A program made the translations under genes and the position numbers. Source: Marinobacterium profundum (GTDB lineage: Bacteria > Pseudomonadota > Gammaproteobacteria > Pseudomonadales > Balneatricaceae). Taken from it: a stretch of DNA of 61,272 bases. The notes below the pieces were generated by a model. It was not told the origin of the DNA, did not search any database, and worked only from the letters and a program-made list of their open reading frames with translations. This document shows positions 46,170 through 55,239 of this stretch, in pieces (position 1 is the first letter of the stretch; every line of letters begins with the position of its first letter). The stretch lies in assembly GCF_001528745.1 (NCBI RefSeq), contig NZ_BCNS01000103.1:1-61272 (forward strand), written 5' to 3'.

Positions 46170-47102
46170 TTGGATTGGCTTTATACCACAGAGAAGTTAG
46201 TGGCAATTGCCAGCAGTATTGTCGTTATTGTTGGCGTAGTTATCGCGTGGAGTAAACAAGTCCAAAAGCCGGAAAAAGAAGATGCATCTTCTGATATCCT
46301 CGCTGAACGCTTTATTGCTCTATTTGAAGCCCATGGCGTTCACCGGAATCAAATTCCCGGCTTCTTCGGAAAAGGGATAAGCTTGGCGGACGTCAGCAGC
46401 CCAGAAAGCCTACTGAGTAAGCTATCACCGGAACTGCTTTCGGACGCAGCTGAGCTTTTCGCTGTAAACCTTGAGTGGCTGCAAGGATCTATCGACTCCC
46501 CCTATCCAACACATCAATTTTATAAGCAACCAGATGAGTTCGAGCGCTTTATTGATGAGCTAATCTCTCGCGGAAACTCGTTAGATGGGTATGTATTCAA
46601 TGCCATACTCCCCGGTCATGTGCCTGATGAGTACGATGCGGCTATTGTTCTCACCGAGGAGATTGGGCATGTAAACGATCGCCCTGTTTTCAGGGTTCAC
46701 ATCTGTAATGGCTGGGTATTCCGCTACTGGAAATGCCGTGGTTATTTGGCCGCTTGCATTGCGACAGCGTGGCGCAAGGGCGTTCGCCTCATCGGCAAGC
46801 AGGTTACCTCTGATTGGTTGGTCAAGTTTGGCGGCGGCAACGAGCTTATCGAATATGACTACGATGTTGGTTACCTAAACTATCCCGCATGTTCAACGTG
46901 GTATGCAGATGAGCTTGTAGAGTGTCCTGAAAAATTTCTATATGGGGTCGATCCTGAGCAGAACAAGTTTGGTTTGCAGGCGGCTCTTGGGCTCTGGTTA
47001 GAGCTGGATAATGAGGGTTATATGCAGATGTATGCCGATGGTACACATACAGCTGTAAGAGCAGGTTATACGAAAGCACTATCCGACCTGTATGGGCCCT
47101 AG
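46170..47102 (+). CDS. hypothetical membrane-anchored protein in AT-richer patch
   Basis: A 310-residue protein of unknown family, apparently starting at TTG (46170) after AAAGGGGTGAG. One N-terminal transmembrane helix (VAIASSIVVIVGVVIAW, about 11-27) precedes a soluble cytoplasmic domain rich in aromatic residues: NGWVFRYWKCRGYLAACIATAW, and GLWLELDNEGYMQMYADG near the end. Base composition is visibly more AT-rich than neighbouring genes, and the gene sits next to a tRNA, which suggests transfer. No mobility function is recognisable. Confidence 0.6.
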   Translation: MDWLYTTEKLVAIASSIVVIVGVVIAWSKQVQKPEKEDASSDILAERFIALFEAHGVHRNQIPGFFGKGISLADVSSPESLLSKLSPELLSDAAELFAVNLEWLQGSIDSPYPTHQFYKQPDEFERFIDELISRGNSLDGYVFNAILPGHVPDEYDAAIVLTEEIGHVNDRPVFRVHICNGWVFRYWKCRGYLAACIATAWRKGVRLIGKQVTSDWLVKFGGGNELIEYDYDVGYLNYPACSTWYADELVECPEKFLYGVDPEQNKFGLQAALGLWLELDNEGYMQMYADGTHTAVRAGYTKALSDLYGP

Positions 47103-47409
47103 ATATCAAAAGGGCCCTCGGTGCTTTGATTTAAATGAAACTGATCAGACGTCAACTACCCTGACACCGGGGGATAGTATGCGGACCAGGCATCGCTGAT
47201 ATCTTCGCATCACAGCAGATTGCGCCGGAATACTGAAAGAAACAAAGGCCGGTAGGATATTTCTGTCGGCCTTTGTTGCATGCGGTTTTTGGCGGGTTTT
47301 TGGCGGGTTTTAGCGGTTTTTGTCCGCCTTGCTTGGAGGAAGCTATCCGGCAATACCGCACCCACTGCAGGTACAATGATGCTTCGCCATCAGTTCACAG
47401 GAAATTGAA
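47103..47409. other. intergenic region with second terminator hairpin
   Basis: About 300 bp between the two accessory genes. The only clear feature is the hairpin AACAAAGGCCG/CGGCCTTTGTT at 47241-47277, whose right arm and following TTGCAT repeat the sequence after the tRNA-Pro terminator. GGCGGGTTTTTGGCGGGTTTT at about 47290 is a short T-rich repeat. Confidence 0.5.
47241..47277. terminator. terminator resembling that of tRNA-Pro
   Basis: An 11-bp perfect stem AACAAAGGCCG/CGGCCTTTGTT with a 15-nt loop. The segment CGGCCTTTGTTG matches the one at 46058-46069 and may be one side of a direct repeat bounding a small insertion. Confidence 0.7.
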
Positions 47410-47670
47410 ATGACACAGGATACATCGTCGAAGTCATGGGCCGTCACAGGTAGCGTTGGCTGGCATAACAGCCAGGCATCAAGCTACTGGGATCGTATGC
47501 TGTCTATCGAAGAGGTTGCCTGTGTCCTGGGTGTCAGGATCACCGACTTGAAACATGCGGTGCAGCATAACCTGCCGCTGAAGGGGAAGAATCCGCCGGC
47601 CCTGAATCGTGTGACGAACGGGCGAATGTACTTTGAAGGGCACGCGGTTAAGGCCTATATCGATAGTTGA
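47410..47670 (+). CDS. small putative DNA-binding protein (excisionase-like)
   Basis: An 86-residue protein. LSIEEVACVLGVRITDLKHAV has the look of a MerR/AlpA-type helix-turn-helix at residues 31-51, and NGRMYFEGHAVKAYIDS at the end resembles the wing and last helix of excisionase-like proteins. CAGGAAATTGAA precedes the ATG. With the tRNA-adjacent setting it may be a remnant of an integrative element. The family call is tentative. Confidence 0.5.
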   Translation: MTQDTSSKSWAVTGSVGWHNSQASSYWDRMLSIEEVACVLGVRITDLKHAVQHNLPLKGKNPPALNRVTNGRMYFEGHAVKAYIDS

Positions 47671-47774
47671 TCAGGAATATGTATTAGCAGACCGCCAAAC
47701 GGCGGACTGAAGTGTATTCCTCGCTCAACATGACGGATCAGCTCGCAGTGAGTGGCGGCAACTTCACAGAGCCA

Positions 47775-47803
47775 CCCTAAGGCTGCCGCCAACAGCCTCA
47801 GGG
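47775..47803. terminator. hairpin downstream of the dioxygenase gene
   Basis: CCCTAAGGCTG pairs with CAGCCTCAGGG with one mismatch and a 7-nt loop, between the convergent small gene (47670 plus) and dioxygenase (47858 minus). The T-run is weak on both strands. Confidence 0.45.
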
Positions 47804-47857
47804 TGTTTCGTTCGCTTGGTAAATGTCAAAAAATTGAAAATCGAAAGTCTTCTGTTT

Positions 47858-49024
47858 TCAGCTGCCCTGCCCCTGAGTGCGGCGCAGTACGCGCAGGCGG
47901 CTTCTGAACTCGGTGCGGTCGACGTAGGTGCCGCGCAGGTGGCGCAGGCCGGTGCTTGGATCGAACTGGCGGCGGCCGTGCAATACGCGGCGGTTGTCGA
48001 ACACGACCATATCACCTCCGCCCAGGCGCAGCTGGATCATGTAGCGGGGATCGCGCAGCTGGCGCATGAGCAGGCGGTAGGCCAGGTAGTACTGGTGCAT
48101 TACGTCTTCTGGCAGATCGAAGATATCCGCCAGGTGTGCGTTGTACTTGAGCTCGGTTACTTCACCCAGATAGTTCAGGCTTATGACGGGCCTGTGCTCG
48201 CGGATATCGTAGTCATCATCGTGAAAGCGGAAGGGGATCTGCTGGTTTGCCAGCAGTTCGAAGGCCTCAGGCGCGTTTTCACGAATATCTTCAAGTACAC
48301 GGAAACCATCGACGAAAATTGATTCTCCGCCGCTGCTCTCGTTGTTCAGGCAGTGCAGAAACTGGTAGCCCGGTGGAGTTTCGTGGTTGGGCAGGTCTGT
48401 GTGCAGCGGCAGCGCGTCGGCGGTGTAGGCCTGGTTGCTGGGTTTGGGCACCGAGCGGACGTCGAAGGTGAGGCCGAAATTGGTGCGCCTGAGGTAGCCA
48501 ATGCGTTCTGCGGTCTTGACCACGGCTTCGTTCGTCGACGGCATATTGCGTACCAGTGCCAGGCCGTAGCGGGCCAGGTCTTCCATCCATGTCAGTAATG
48601 CGGCGTCGCTGTGCATTATGGCTTCATGGTCACCCTGGGGGATAACGTCGACAAAGTGTTTGTCCCAGCTTTCGACACGGCCCGAACGATCCTGTGCGAA
48701 GTCTTCAGAATAGGCATACTGGCGCAACCAGTTGAAGGCGTAGGTGCTGCGGTGTTCTCCTTCGGACCAGTCGATATGCAGCTTGTCACCGTCGATGCTG
48801 ACCGCGGTGGGCCTTATATCATCGCTGACACTCAGCAGGTCGAATGTGCGCTCTTCGGTAATGGCGTGAAATGCACTGGAGCAGTTGTCGCGCAACCACA
48901 GGTAATGGTACTTGGAGCCTTTGCCGTCGGACCAGGTGATATGCAGTACCCGCTCGTCCAGGTAATGGTCCTGAATACCGATGCTGTCAGAGGGTGCCGG
49001 TACTTCCACTACTGCTGTTGTCAT
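47858..49024 (-). CDS. gamma-butyrobetaine dioxygenase-like 2-oxoglutarate oxygenase
   Basis: A 388-residue Fe(II)/2-oxoglutarate oxygenase. The N-terminal ~100 residues form the BBOX-type zinc-binding domain (ITWSDGKGSKYHYLWLRDNC). The TauD/TfdA catalytic domain follows, with the iron ligands HTD in ALPLHTDLPNHETPPGYQ and the distal His in NRRVLHGRRQF, plus an Arg for 2-oxoglutarate shortly after. It should hydroxylate gamma-butyrobetaine to carnitine or a close analogue. Neighbouring BCCT carrier and LysR genes support a role in betaine or carnitine metabolism. Confidence 0.88.
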   Translation of the reverse strand: MTTAVVEVPAPSDSIGIQDHYLDERVLHITWSDGKGSKYHYLWLRDNCSSAFHAITEERTFDLLSVSDDIRPTAVSIDGDKLHIDWSEGEHRSTYAFNWLRQYAYSEDFAQDRSGRVESWDKHFVDVIPQGDHEAIMHSDAALLTWMEDLARYGLALVRNMPSTNEAVVKTAERIGYLRRTNFGLTFDVRSVPKPSNQAYTADALPLHTDLPNHETPPGYQFLHCLNNESSGGESIFVDGFRVLEDIRENAPEAFELLANQQIPFRFHDDDYDIREHRPVISLNYLGEVTELKYNAHLADIFDLPEDVMHQYYLAYRLLMRQLRDPRYMIQLRLGGGDMVVFDNRRVLHGRRQFDPSTGLRHLRGTYVDRTEFRSRLRVLRRTQGQGS

Positions 49025-49090
49025 GACGTCGATCTCGTTTGAACTGAAATTTACTGGCTACAGGGTTTGTGTGTGATGCTTGCAACTATT

Positions 49091-49110
49091 CAGATAACCG
49101 CAGTTATCTG
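49091..49110. promoter_or_regulatory. dyad upstream of the dioxygenase gene
   Basis: CAGATAAC-CGCA-GTTATCTG is a perfect 8-bp inverted repeat 67-86 bp before the dioxygenase start, in the 300-bp gap between it and lysR. It may be an operator; TCTTTT after it on the plus strand could alternatively make it a weak terminator. The rest of the gap shows nothing clear. Confidence 0.5.
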
Positions 49111-49331
49111 TCTTTTGACTTAGACGCCTCGACCTTCCCGATCAGGCCTTGGGGGCCGCGCGATGGAGGTCTGCGTGCAGCCTGTTGGCGAGGGAGGCAG
49201 GCGATAAGGCTATGTTACTGAAGCGCTGAATGAACGAATAGCGATTTATAACTGTCATATTAATCGCAAAAAGTGATTGAATTGGCAGTGCTTCTCTTGC
49301 GCAAAAACTCGTGGCGCCAATGAAATCTGGC

Positions 49332-50222
49332 TCAACTGCGTTCTTGCAGGGGGGCGAGTTCGTCCATCATCCAGTCTATAAATGCTTTGGCCGCGCTGGA
49401 CAGGGGGCGTCCTTCTGGGTAGGTCAGGTGATAGTTTTCCACAGTGTCTATCCAGATATCGAAGGGCGCGTGCAGTTTGTCCCGCAGGCTGGTGGTGCTG
49501 ATCAGATCCTCGTATCCTAAAAATACGCCCAGACCAGACTGCGCCATATTTATCGCTATGGCGACGCTATCTACTCTGTGTTTGAGCGCGGCTGAGTCAT
49601 CCACACCGACTTTAAGGAACCAGTCTGTCCACCCCTGGTGATTGCCGAGTATATCGATCAGCGGTAACGACAGCAGATCCATCGGATCATGTACCAGCTT
49701 GGAGAGTGAGGCGGCGCAATATGGCTTGAGGCGAGGTGTCAGCAGTGGTCTGCTAGCCTGCCCGGGCCAGCTGCCTCGGCCATGCCTGATGGAAAGGTCG
49801 ACTGGCTCCTTGTCAAAGTCCTGATCCCAGTTTGAATGTCGGATCTCCAGCCTGAGCCCTGGATAGCGGCTACAGAAATTATTCAGCCTGGGGGCCAGCC
49901 AACCCAAACCAAACGCCATGTTGACTTCAATAACGAGCTCGCCGCTGGAAACCGGAGAAAAAATATCGGCCGTACTGCGTCTAAGGCCGTTAATTGCACT
50001 CTGCACGACGGGCAGATAGGACATGCCTTTATTGGTGAGGGATACGCGCCTGTGCTTGCGGTTGAACAAGGGTTCGCCCAGATGATCCTCCAGCAGGCGG
50101 ATCTGCTGGCTGACGGCTGACTGGGTCATGTTGATTTCCCGCGCAGCTGCACTGAAATTGAGCAGCCGTGCCGCAACTTCGAACGTTTTGAGCCAATTCA
50201 ATGGAGGTAGGCCTGATTTCAT
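49332..50222 (-). CDS. LysR-family regulator (GcvA type)
   Basis: A 296-residue regulator with N-terminal helix-turn-helix (LNWLKTFEVAARLLNFSAAAREINMTQSAVSQQIRLLEDHLG) and a periplasmic-binding-like effector domain (ELVIEVNMAFGLGWLAPRL, DLSIRHGRG). It lies between the dioxygenase (same strand) and the BCCT carrier (divergent), so it probably controls one or both. A T-N11-A dyad eight bases before its start suggests autoregulation. Confidence 0.92.
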   Translation of the reverse strand: MKSGLPPLNWLKTFEVAARLLNFSAAAREINMTQSAVSQQIRLLEDHLGEPLFNRKHRRVSLTNKGMSYLPVVQSAINGLRRSTADIFSPVSSGELVIEVNMAFGLGWLAPRLNNFCSRYPGLRLEIRHSNWDQDFDKEPVDLSIRHGRGSWPGQASRPLLTPRLKPYCAASLSKLVHDPMDLLSLPLIDILGNHQGWTDWFLKVGVDDSAALKHRVDSVAIAINMAQSGLGVFLGYEDLISTTSLRDKLHAPFDIWIDTVENYHLTYPEGRPLSSAAKAFIDWMMDELAPLQERS

Positions 50223-50229
50223 CTTATCT

Positions 50230-50244
50230 ATAAGCTCAGCTTAT
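50230..50244. promoter_or_regulatory. LysR-type T-N11-A operator
   Basis: ATAAGC-TCA-GCTTAT is a perfect inverted repeat containing T-N11-A (50231 to 50243), the LysR recognition pattern, in the 405-bp divergent region between lysR and the BCCT gene. The remaining region up to 50627 contains no other feature that I can support. Confidence 0.55.
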
Positions 50245-50627
50245 TATTATTGCCTGAATAAGTTGTTAGAATAACTTTTCATGACAATCTAGCATAGGTT
50301 TCCGATGAGATTGGGGCCAATAATGCACTCAGGGCTGGGGCACCGATTCAGAGAATGCGAGGGTGCGACGAGTCGCCGAATTCGGGGTTAGAGCGCGCGC
50401 TCAGCTGGCCGGTACTGCATACACGAAGTATTAGTGCTTAAAAGTGGGGAGCTTAATTATTGGGCGGTTCCATAACGACAGACCCAATACGAGCGACAAA
50501 ATGCATGCCTGTGTATCTGTGCCCGGTACTTTGGGTTCAAGGGTTTGTGGCGTGATTTACAGGCAGCCAGACGACGAAGCAACCTGTCCGCCAGGTTCAT
50601 AAAGCAATTCATAATGGAGGTGAGGGT

Positions 50628-52361
50628 ATGCTGAGAGCCGATCAGTTAGACGCTCTTATAGAGCAGCGTGGGGTGTTAAAGGGGTTGAACTCGACGCTCG
50701 GAATAACGGCGATCGTTATGGTCGTGTTCTTTATTTTGTATGCGGTGCTGTTGGGCAAAACAGCCAGTGATCAGTTTCTGGGTCTCAAATCATGGATTGA
50801 GAGCACGCTGGGCTGGTATTACGTGCTGGTGATGTTCTCGACCTTCGTGGTGTGCATGTATGTCATGTGCTCCAGGGTTGGCAAGATCCGCCTAGGCCGT
50901 GATGATGACCGGCCGGAATTCAGCAATTTTGCGTGGTTTTCAATGCTTTTTGGCTGTGGAACCGGGGCCGGAATGCTGTTCTTCTCTATGTCCGAGCCGA
51001 TGATACATTTTGCCAGCGGCTGGAGTGGCGGTAACCCATTCCTCAGTGCAGACGTCAAAGCTGCGGTCGCGGTCTTCTTCGAAGCCAAACAGCTGGCGCT
51101 GAATAATGGCCTGCTGCCGGGAGACGCAGGTTTTCCTGTGCCTAGCAGTCAGGTTGCAGAGGCCGCGGCAGGCGGGCTCAAACTAACCATTTTCCATTGG
51201 GGCACCGTCGCCTGGGCCATGTACGGCATCGTCGGTCTCTCGCTGGCGTATTTTTCGTTCCGCAAAGGTCTGCCGCTCTCGATGCGTTCAGCCCTCTATC
51301 CGCTGATTGGCAACAAGATCTATGGTCCTATTGGGCACACGGTCGATATCCTGACCGTATTTGGTACCATTTTCGGGATAGCGACAACACTTGGGCTTGG
51401 GGTCGAGCAGATAGGCTCTGGCCTGATTTCGCTGGGCTTGCTGGAAGAAAAATCCCAGACTGTCACAGTCGTCTCCATTGTGCTGATCAGTGCTATCGCT
51501 ACGGCATCGGCCACCAGTGGTGTCGCCCGCGGCATCAAGGTGCTGTCGACTTTCAACACCTGGGTTTGCATTGCCATACTGGCGTATTTCCTGTTGGCCA
51601 GTAATACCAACTATATGATCTCAAGCACGGTCACGGCCTTGGGCGATTACGTTTCAGATGCCGTGTCCATGTCCCTCTGGACGGCGCGCAGCCCTGAAGA
51701 GCGGGTTTGGCAAGGTGGCTGGACGATATTCTACTGGGGCTGGTGGATCGCCTGGGCTGGATTCGTCGGCATGTTTATCGCCCGGATTTCCCGTGGCAGA
51801 ACGATCCGTGAGTTCATGATGGGTGTGATGATTATACCTTCCCTGGTGGCGCTGCTCTGGTTTGGCGTTATTGGGTCGGCTGGCATTTATGAATCCATTT
51901 ATGGCGCCGATATGCAGATATATAATGCCGCCGTGAACAACTGGGACTATGCGGGCACCATATTCCGCTCCTTTGATGTGTTGACGCCAGGCCCTATTGC
52001 AACCATCGCCAAGGTTGCGGCATTGATTGTGGTGGTGATTTTCTTTGTGACCTCCGCGGATTCCGGCACTCTGGTGTTGGGGCGTCTGCTGGCCTTTGGT
52101 CAGCGGCCTCCGATCCAGCAACGGATTATCTGGGGCATGGTGCTGGGCGCAGTGACTCTGGTGGTACTGCTGCTGGGTGGAGACCAGGCGCTGAAGTCCC
52201 TGCAGGCTGCTTCGATTGCGGGCGCTTTGCCGTTCAGCTTCGTGTTGATCGCGATGATGATTGGCTTGCTAAAATCCCTGCGCAAAGACGGGGAAAGCGT
52301 GATTGATAATGAGGAGCAGGTTAAGAAACTCATCGAGCGGGAGATGCGCGACCTTTCGTAG
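50628..52361 (+). CDS. BCCT family betaine/carnitine/choline transporter
   Basis: A 577-residue carrier with 12 predicted helices. It shows the BCCT hallmarks: GCGTGAGMLFFSMSEPMIHF near residue 105, FHWGTVAWAMYGIVGLSLAYF, and the Trp-rich segment WTIFYWGWWIAWAGFVGMFI before the motif ARISRGRTIREF. GGAGGTGAGGGT precedes the ATG. Next to a gamma-butyrobetaine dioxygenase, carnitine, butyrobetaine or glycine betaine are likely substrates. The C-terminal tail is short, so osmotic regulation is uncertain. Confidence 0.95.
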   Translation: MLRADQLDALIEQRGVLKGLNSTLGITAIVMVVFFILYAVLLGKTASDQFLGLKSWIESTLGWYYVLVMFSTFVVCMYVMCSRVGKIRLGRDDDRPEFSNFAWFSMLFGCGTGAGMLFFSMSEPMIHFASGWSGGNPFLSADVKAAVAVFFEAKQLALNNGLLPGDAGFPVPSSQVAEAAAGGLKLTIFHWGTVAWAMYGIVGLSLAYFSFRKGLPLSMRSALYPLIGNKIYGPIGHTVDILTVFGTIFGIATTLGLGVEQIGSGLISLGLLEEKSQTVTVVSIVLISAIATASATSGVARGIKVLSTFNTWVCIAILAYFLLASNTNYMISSTVTALGDYVSDAVSMSLWTARSPEERVWQGGWTIFYWGWWIAWAGFVGMFIARISRGRTIREFMMGVMIIPSLVALLWFGVIGSAGIYESIYGADMQIYNAAVNNWDYAGTIFRSFDVLTPGPIATIAKVAALIVVVIFFVTSADSGTLVLGRLLAFGQRPPIQQRIIWGMVLGAVTLVVLLLGGDQALKSLQAASIAGALPFSFVLIAMMIGLLKSLRKDGESVIDNEEQVKKLIEREMRDLS

Positions 52362-52387
52362 CGGTGTAGTGCCAGCTTGATCTGAGG

Positions 52388-52420
52388 AAAGGCCTCTGCA
52401 GGAATTGTAGAGGCCTTTTT
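52388..52420. terminator. terminator after the BCCT gene
   Basis: AAAGGCCTCT/AGAGGCCTTT is a 10-bp perfect stem with an 11-nt loop and a T-run, ending the BCCT transcript before lysR. Confidence 0.9.
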
Positions 52421-52471
52421 GCTATTGGGTGCTCGATGATGGGTGTCACTCGAGCACAACCGGAGATATAG

Positions 52472-53365
52472 ATGAATATTGCCCAGATTGAAACATTTCT
52501 CGATGTGGCCAACAGTCAGAATTTTAACCGTACAGCGGAAAATTTGTCAGTCACCCAGTCCGCCGTGAGTACACGCATAAAAGCACTGGAAGAGACTCTG
52601 GGTGTCACGCTTTTTACGCGCGGGCGGTTCGGCGCAGAACTGACCAGCTCGGGTGCAAAATTCCGCCAATATGCGCTGCAAATCAGCGAGGTCTGGCGCC
52701 AGGCAAGGCAAGAGCTGTCATTGCCCCGTGGTTACGAGGGCGTGCTGCGGATGGGAACCCAGTTCAGTATCTGGGAAAAATTCGTCAACAGCTGGATCAT
52801 CTGGATGAGCGAACGCTATCCCAACATAGCTCTGCATGTTGAGTCTGACTACTCCATCTCGATGATGGAGCAAATCGTGCAAAGGGAGTTGGATATCGCT
52901 GTGATGTACCAGCCCCGGATATTGCTGGATATCGAGATTACCAAATTGTTCGATGATGTCTTTGTGCTTATTTCGACCGAAGCCTGTGACTTGGCGGGGC
53001 TTGATCGGGACAAGTACGTCTATATCGACTGGTGCCTTGGATTTCGTCATGCCCATGCTCAGGCGATCCCCGAGCTAAAGGCACGCAGGGTGACCATGGG
53101 CCTGGGTACCATGGCTATCGATTATCTCAATACCAAGGGCGGATCGGCCTACCTGCCGGCCTGGCGTGCCCGCAAGCTGATCGACGACGGGGGCTTTTTT
53201 CGTGTGGCAGGCGCGCCCGAAATTCTGCAGCCTGTTTATGCCGTCTATCGCAAGGATGCATCCAGAAACGAGAGTTACGAAGGTGCCATTGAGAGCCTGC
53301 GCGCCTTTGCCCCCAGTTATAGCGAAATGATGGCGTCATGTCTGTCGGCACCCGCTGTTGTGTGA
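52472..53365 (+). CDS. LysR-family regulator
   Basis: A 297-residue regulator. It has helix-turn-helix MNIAQIETFLDVANSQNFNRTAENLSVTQSAVSTRIKALE, followed by an effector domain (GVLRMGTQFSIWEKFV, ELDIAVMYQP, AIDYLNTKGGSAYLPA). GGAGATATAG precedes the ATG. It follows the BCCT gene in the same direction behind a terminator, and its target is unknown; the BCCT gene or the EamA exporter are candidates. Confidence 0.92.
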   Translation: MNIAQIETFLDVANSQNFNRTAENLSVTQSAVSTRIKALEETLGVTLFTRGRFGAELTSSGAKFRQYALQISEVWRQARQELSLPRGYEGVLRMGTQFSIWEKFVNSWIIWMSERYPNIALHVESDYSISMMEQIVQRELDIAVMYQPRILLDIEITKLFDDVFVLISTEACDLAGLDRDKYVYIDWCLGFRHAHAQAIPELKARRVTMGLGTMAIDYLNTKGGSAYLPAWRARKLIDDGGFFRVAGAPEILQPVYAVYRKDASRNESYEGAIESLRAFAPSYSEMMASCLSAPAVV

Positions 53366-53391
53366 ACCTGGTTGAGGCACGCCCTTATGAG

Positions 53392-53421
53392 GCGGTATAT
53401 CGGGGTTTGCTGGTATACCGC
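53392..53421. terminator. bidirectional hairpin between lysR and eamA
   Basis: GCGGTATA (53392-53399) pairs exactly with TATACCGC (53414-53421) in the gap between convergent genes. There is no strong T-run, so it may be a weak terminator. Confidence 0.5.
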
Positions 53422-53438
53422 GGATATCCACTACGGCA

Positions 53439-54368
53439 TCAGATACCTTTCAGGTAGGTGCCGGCCTGTTTCAGCAGGCCATAGCCACTCACCAGCACAA
53501 TACCGCACATGACCAACAAGGCGCCGAACAGGAAACCGGGCTCCAGGGGTTCGCTGAGCAGCCAGGCGCCCAGCACAACACCGAACAGCGGCGTGAGGAA
53601 CGAAAAGGTCCCAAGACGCGAGGCCAGGTAGTTGCGCAACAGCCAGAACCAGACCAGGAAACTGGCAAAAGACACTATCACCGACTGGAACGCCAGGCTT
53701 GCCCAAAGCGCGGGCGTCGGGTTGACGCTAATCTGTCCCTGAGCCAGGGCAAATACCAGCAGCACGACAAAGGCAATCGACAGCTGATAGAGCAGGGTCT
53801 GGGTGGCCGGCAGCTGCGAGAGGCTGGTGCTTCTGATCAATACGGTTGTTGTGCCCCAGGCCGCACCCGCCATAAGTGCCAGGGCATCGCCCCAGAGCAT
53901 GGATAGCAGGTCTGCGTTGTTGTTCGAATCCCGTCCCAGAAACGCCACCGCAATGCCGCCAAATGCCAGCAGGATACCGAACCACTGCAGGGGCGCTAGG
54001 CGTTCTGATGCAACCTTCCAGTGCAGCCCCAGGGCTGCAAATATAGGTGCGCTGTACATGAAGGTAATCACATGGGAGGCGCTGGTGTGGCGCAGGCTTT
54101 CCCCCATCAACAGATACTCGGTGGCAAACAGGGCGCCAATAAGGAGGCCGGGCTTCCAGCTGCCATCGGCAAAGTGCAGGCGCTCACCGCGGGCCTGCAT
54201 AAACAGCCAGACCAGCAGGGCGCTGATACCGGAGCGCAACGCTATCTGCAGCACCGGCGACATGTCCTCGGCCGTGGCCTTGAGGGTGATTTGCTGCAGG
54301 CTCATGATCAGGCAGAACATGAGCATCAGGCTGGTGGCTTTGGTATCAAGCGGCTGTCGAGCGTCCAA
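53439..54368 (-). CDS. EamA/DMT family transporter
   Basis: A 309-residue membrane protein with ten helices in two EamA repeats (about 10-140 and 150-295). FATEYLLMGESLRHTSASHVITFMYSAPIFAAL and LTPLFGVVLGAWLLSEPLEPGFLFGALLV are typical ends of the repeats. It is a drug/metabolite-transporter protein, often an exporter of amino acids or metabolites. It is 70 bp downstream of the SDR gene on the same strand and may share its transcript. Confidence 0.92.
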   Translation of the reverse strand: MDARQPLDTKATSLMLMFCLIMSLQQITLKATAEDMSPVLQIALRSGISALLVWLFMQARGERLHFADGSWKPGLLIGALFATEYLLMGESLRHTSASHVITFMYSAPIFAALGLHWKVASERLAPLQWFGILLAFGGIAVAFLGRDSNNNADLLSMLWGDALALMAGAAWGTTTVLIRSTSLSQLPATQTLLYQLSIAFVVLLVFALAQGQISVNPTPALWASLAFQSVIVSFASFLVWFWLLRNYLASRLGTFSFLTPLFGVVLGAWLLSEPLEPGFLFGALLVMCGIVLVSGYGLLKQAGTYLKGI

Positions 54369-54436
54369 GGGTGGCTCCCGGTTATGTATCCATATAAAGA
54401 GAAAGGCGATGGTCGCGTCTGCGTTTTACCACGGCT

Positions 54437-55141
54437 TTAAACCGAGCGGGTAATACCGCCGTCGACGCGCAGGTTCTGGCCGGTGATATAGCCACCGCCA
54501 TCGGAGGCGAGAAAGCCGATAACATCGGCGATTTCCTCTACCTTGCCGTAACGCTGCATCGGTATGCGGTCACGGAACTCCGCTTTTTCGGGCAGGCTGT
54601 CGATAAAGCCCGGCAGTACATTGTTCATGCGGATGTTGTTGGCGGCGTACTTGTCGGAAAACAGCTTGGTGAAGGCCGCCAGGCCCGCCCGGAACACGCC
54701 CGAGGTCGGGAAAACCGCGTCCGGCTCAAAGGCGGCGAAGGTCGAGATATTGATAATAACGCCAGCGCCCTGTTCAAGCATGAATGGGGTTACCAGTCGG
54801 GTGGGGCGCACGGCACTGAGAAAATAGACGTCCATGCCGCTGTGCCAGTCGTCATCGCTGAGTTCGAGTACCGGCCCCCGCGGGCCGTGACCGGCGCTGT
54901 TAACCAGTACATCAATGCGGCCCCATGTGGCGATGACCTTGTCGATGAGCCGTTGCAGGTCGTCGTTGCACAGGTTGGATCCGGTTACACCTATGCCGCC
55001 CAGTTCTTCGGCCAGGGCCTCACCCTTGCCAGACGATGAAAGAATGGCGACGCGAAAACCCTCTGCTGCCAGTTTGCGTGCTGCCGCTGCGCCCATGCCA
55101 CTTCCGCCTGCTGTTACAATGGCTACTTTCTGGTGTGACAT
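54437..55141 (-). CDS. short-chain dehydrogenase/reductase
   Basis: A 234-residue SDR enzyme starting MSHQKVAIVTAGG (GGGAGATCAAG precedes it; upstream in-frame codons are not part of the family). It has the Rossmann motif TAGGSGMGAAAARKL and the NSAGHGP motif. The usual active-site Tyr-x3-Lys is not obvious: the segment reads FPTSGVFRAGLAAFTKLFS, with Val/Phe at the Tyr place. It still has the Lys, and catalysis may be altered. It is divergent from a lysR gene 98 bp away, a common regulatory pairing. Confidence 0.85.
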   Translation of the reverse strand: MSHQKVAIVTAGGSGMGAAAARKLAAEGFRVAILSSSGKGEALAEELGGIGVTGSNLCNDDLQRLIDKVIATWGRIDVLVNSAGHGPRGPVLELSDDDWHSGMDVYFLSAVRPTRLVTPFMLEQGAGVIINISTFAAFEPDAVFPTSGVFRAGLAAFTKLFSDKYAANNIRMNNVLPGFIDSLPEKAEFRDRIPMQRYGKVEEIADVIGFLASDGGGYITGQNLRVDGGITRSV

Positions 55142-55239
55142 CTTGATCTCCCGTGTTTGTTTCTGTTGCCTATCAAGCCTGACTTGCGGAAGATCGACCA
55201 ATCATGATTGAGCAACAAAGACAGTAGGAAAACTACAGG

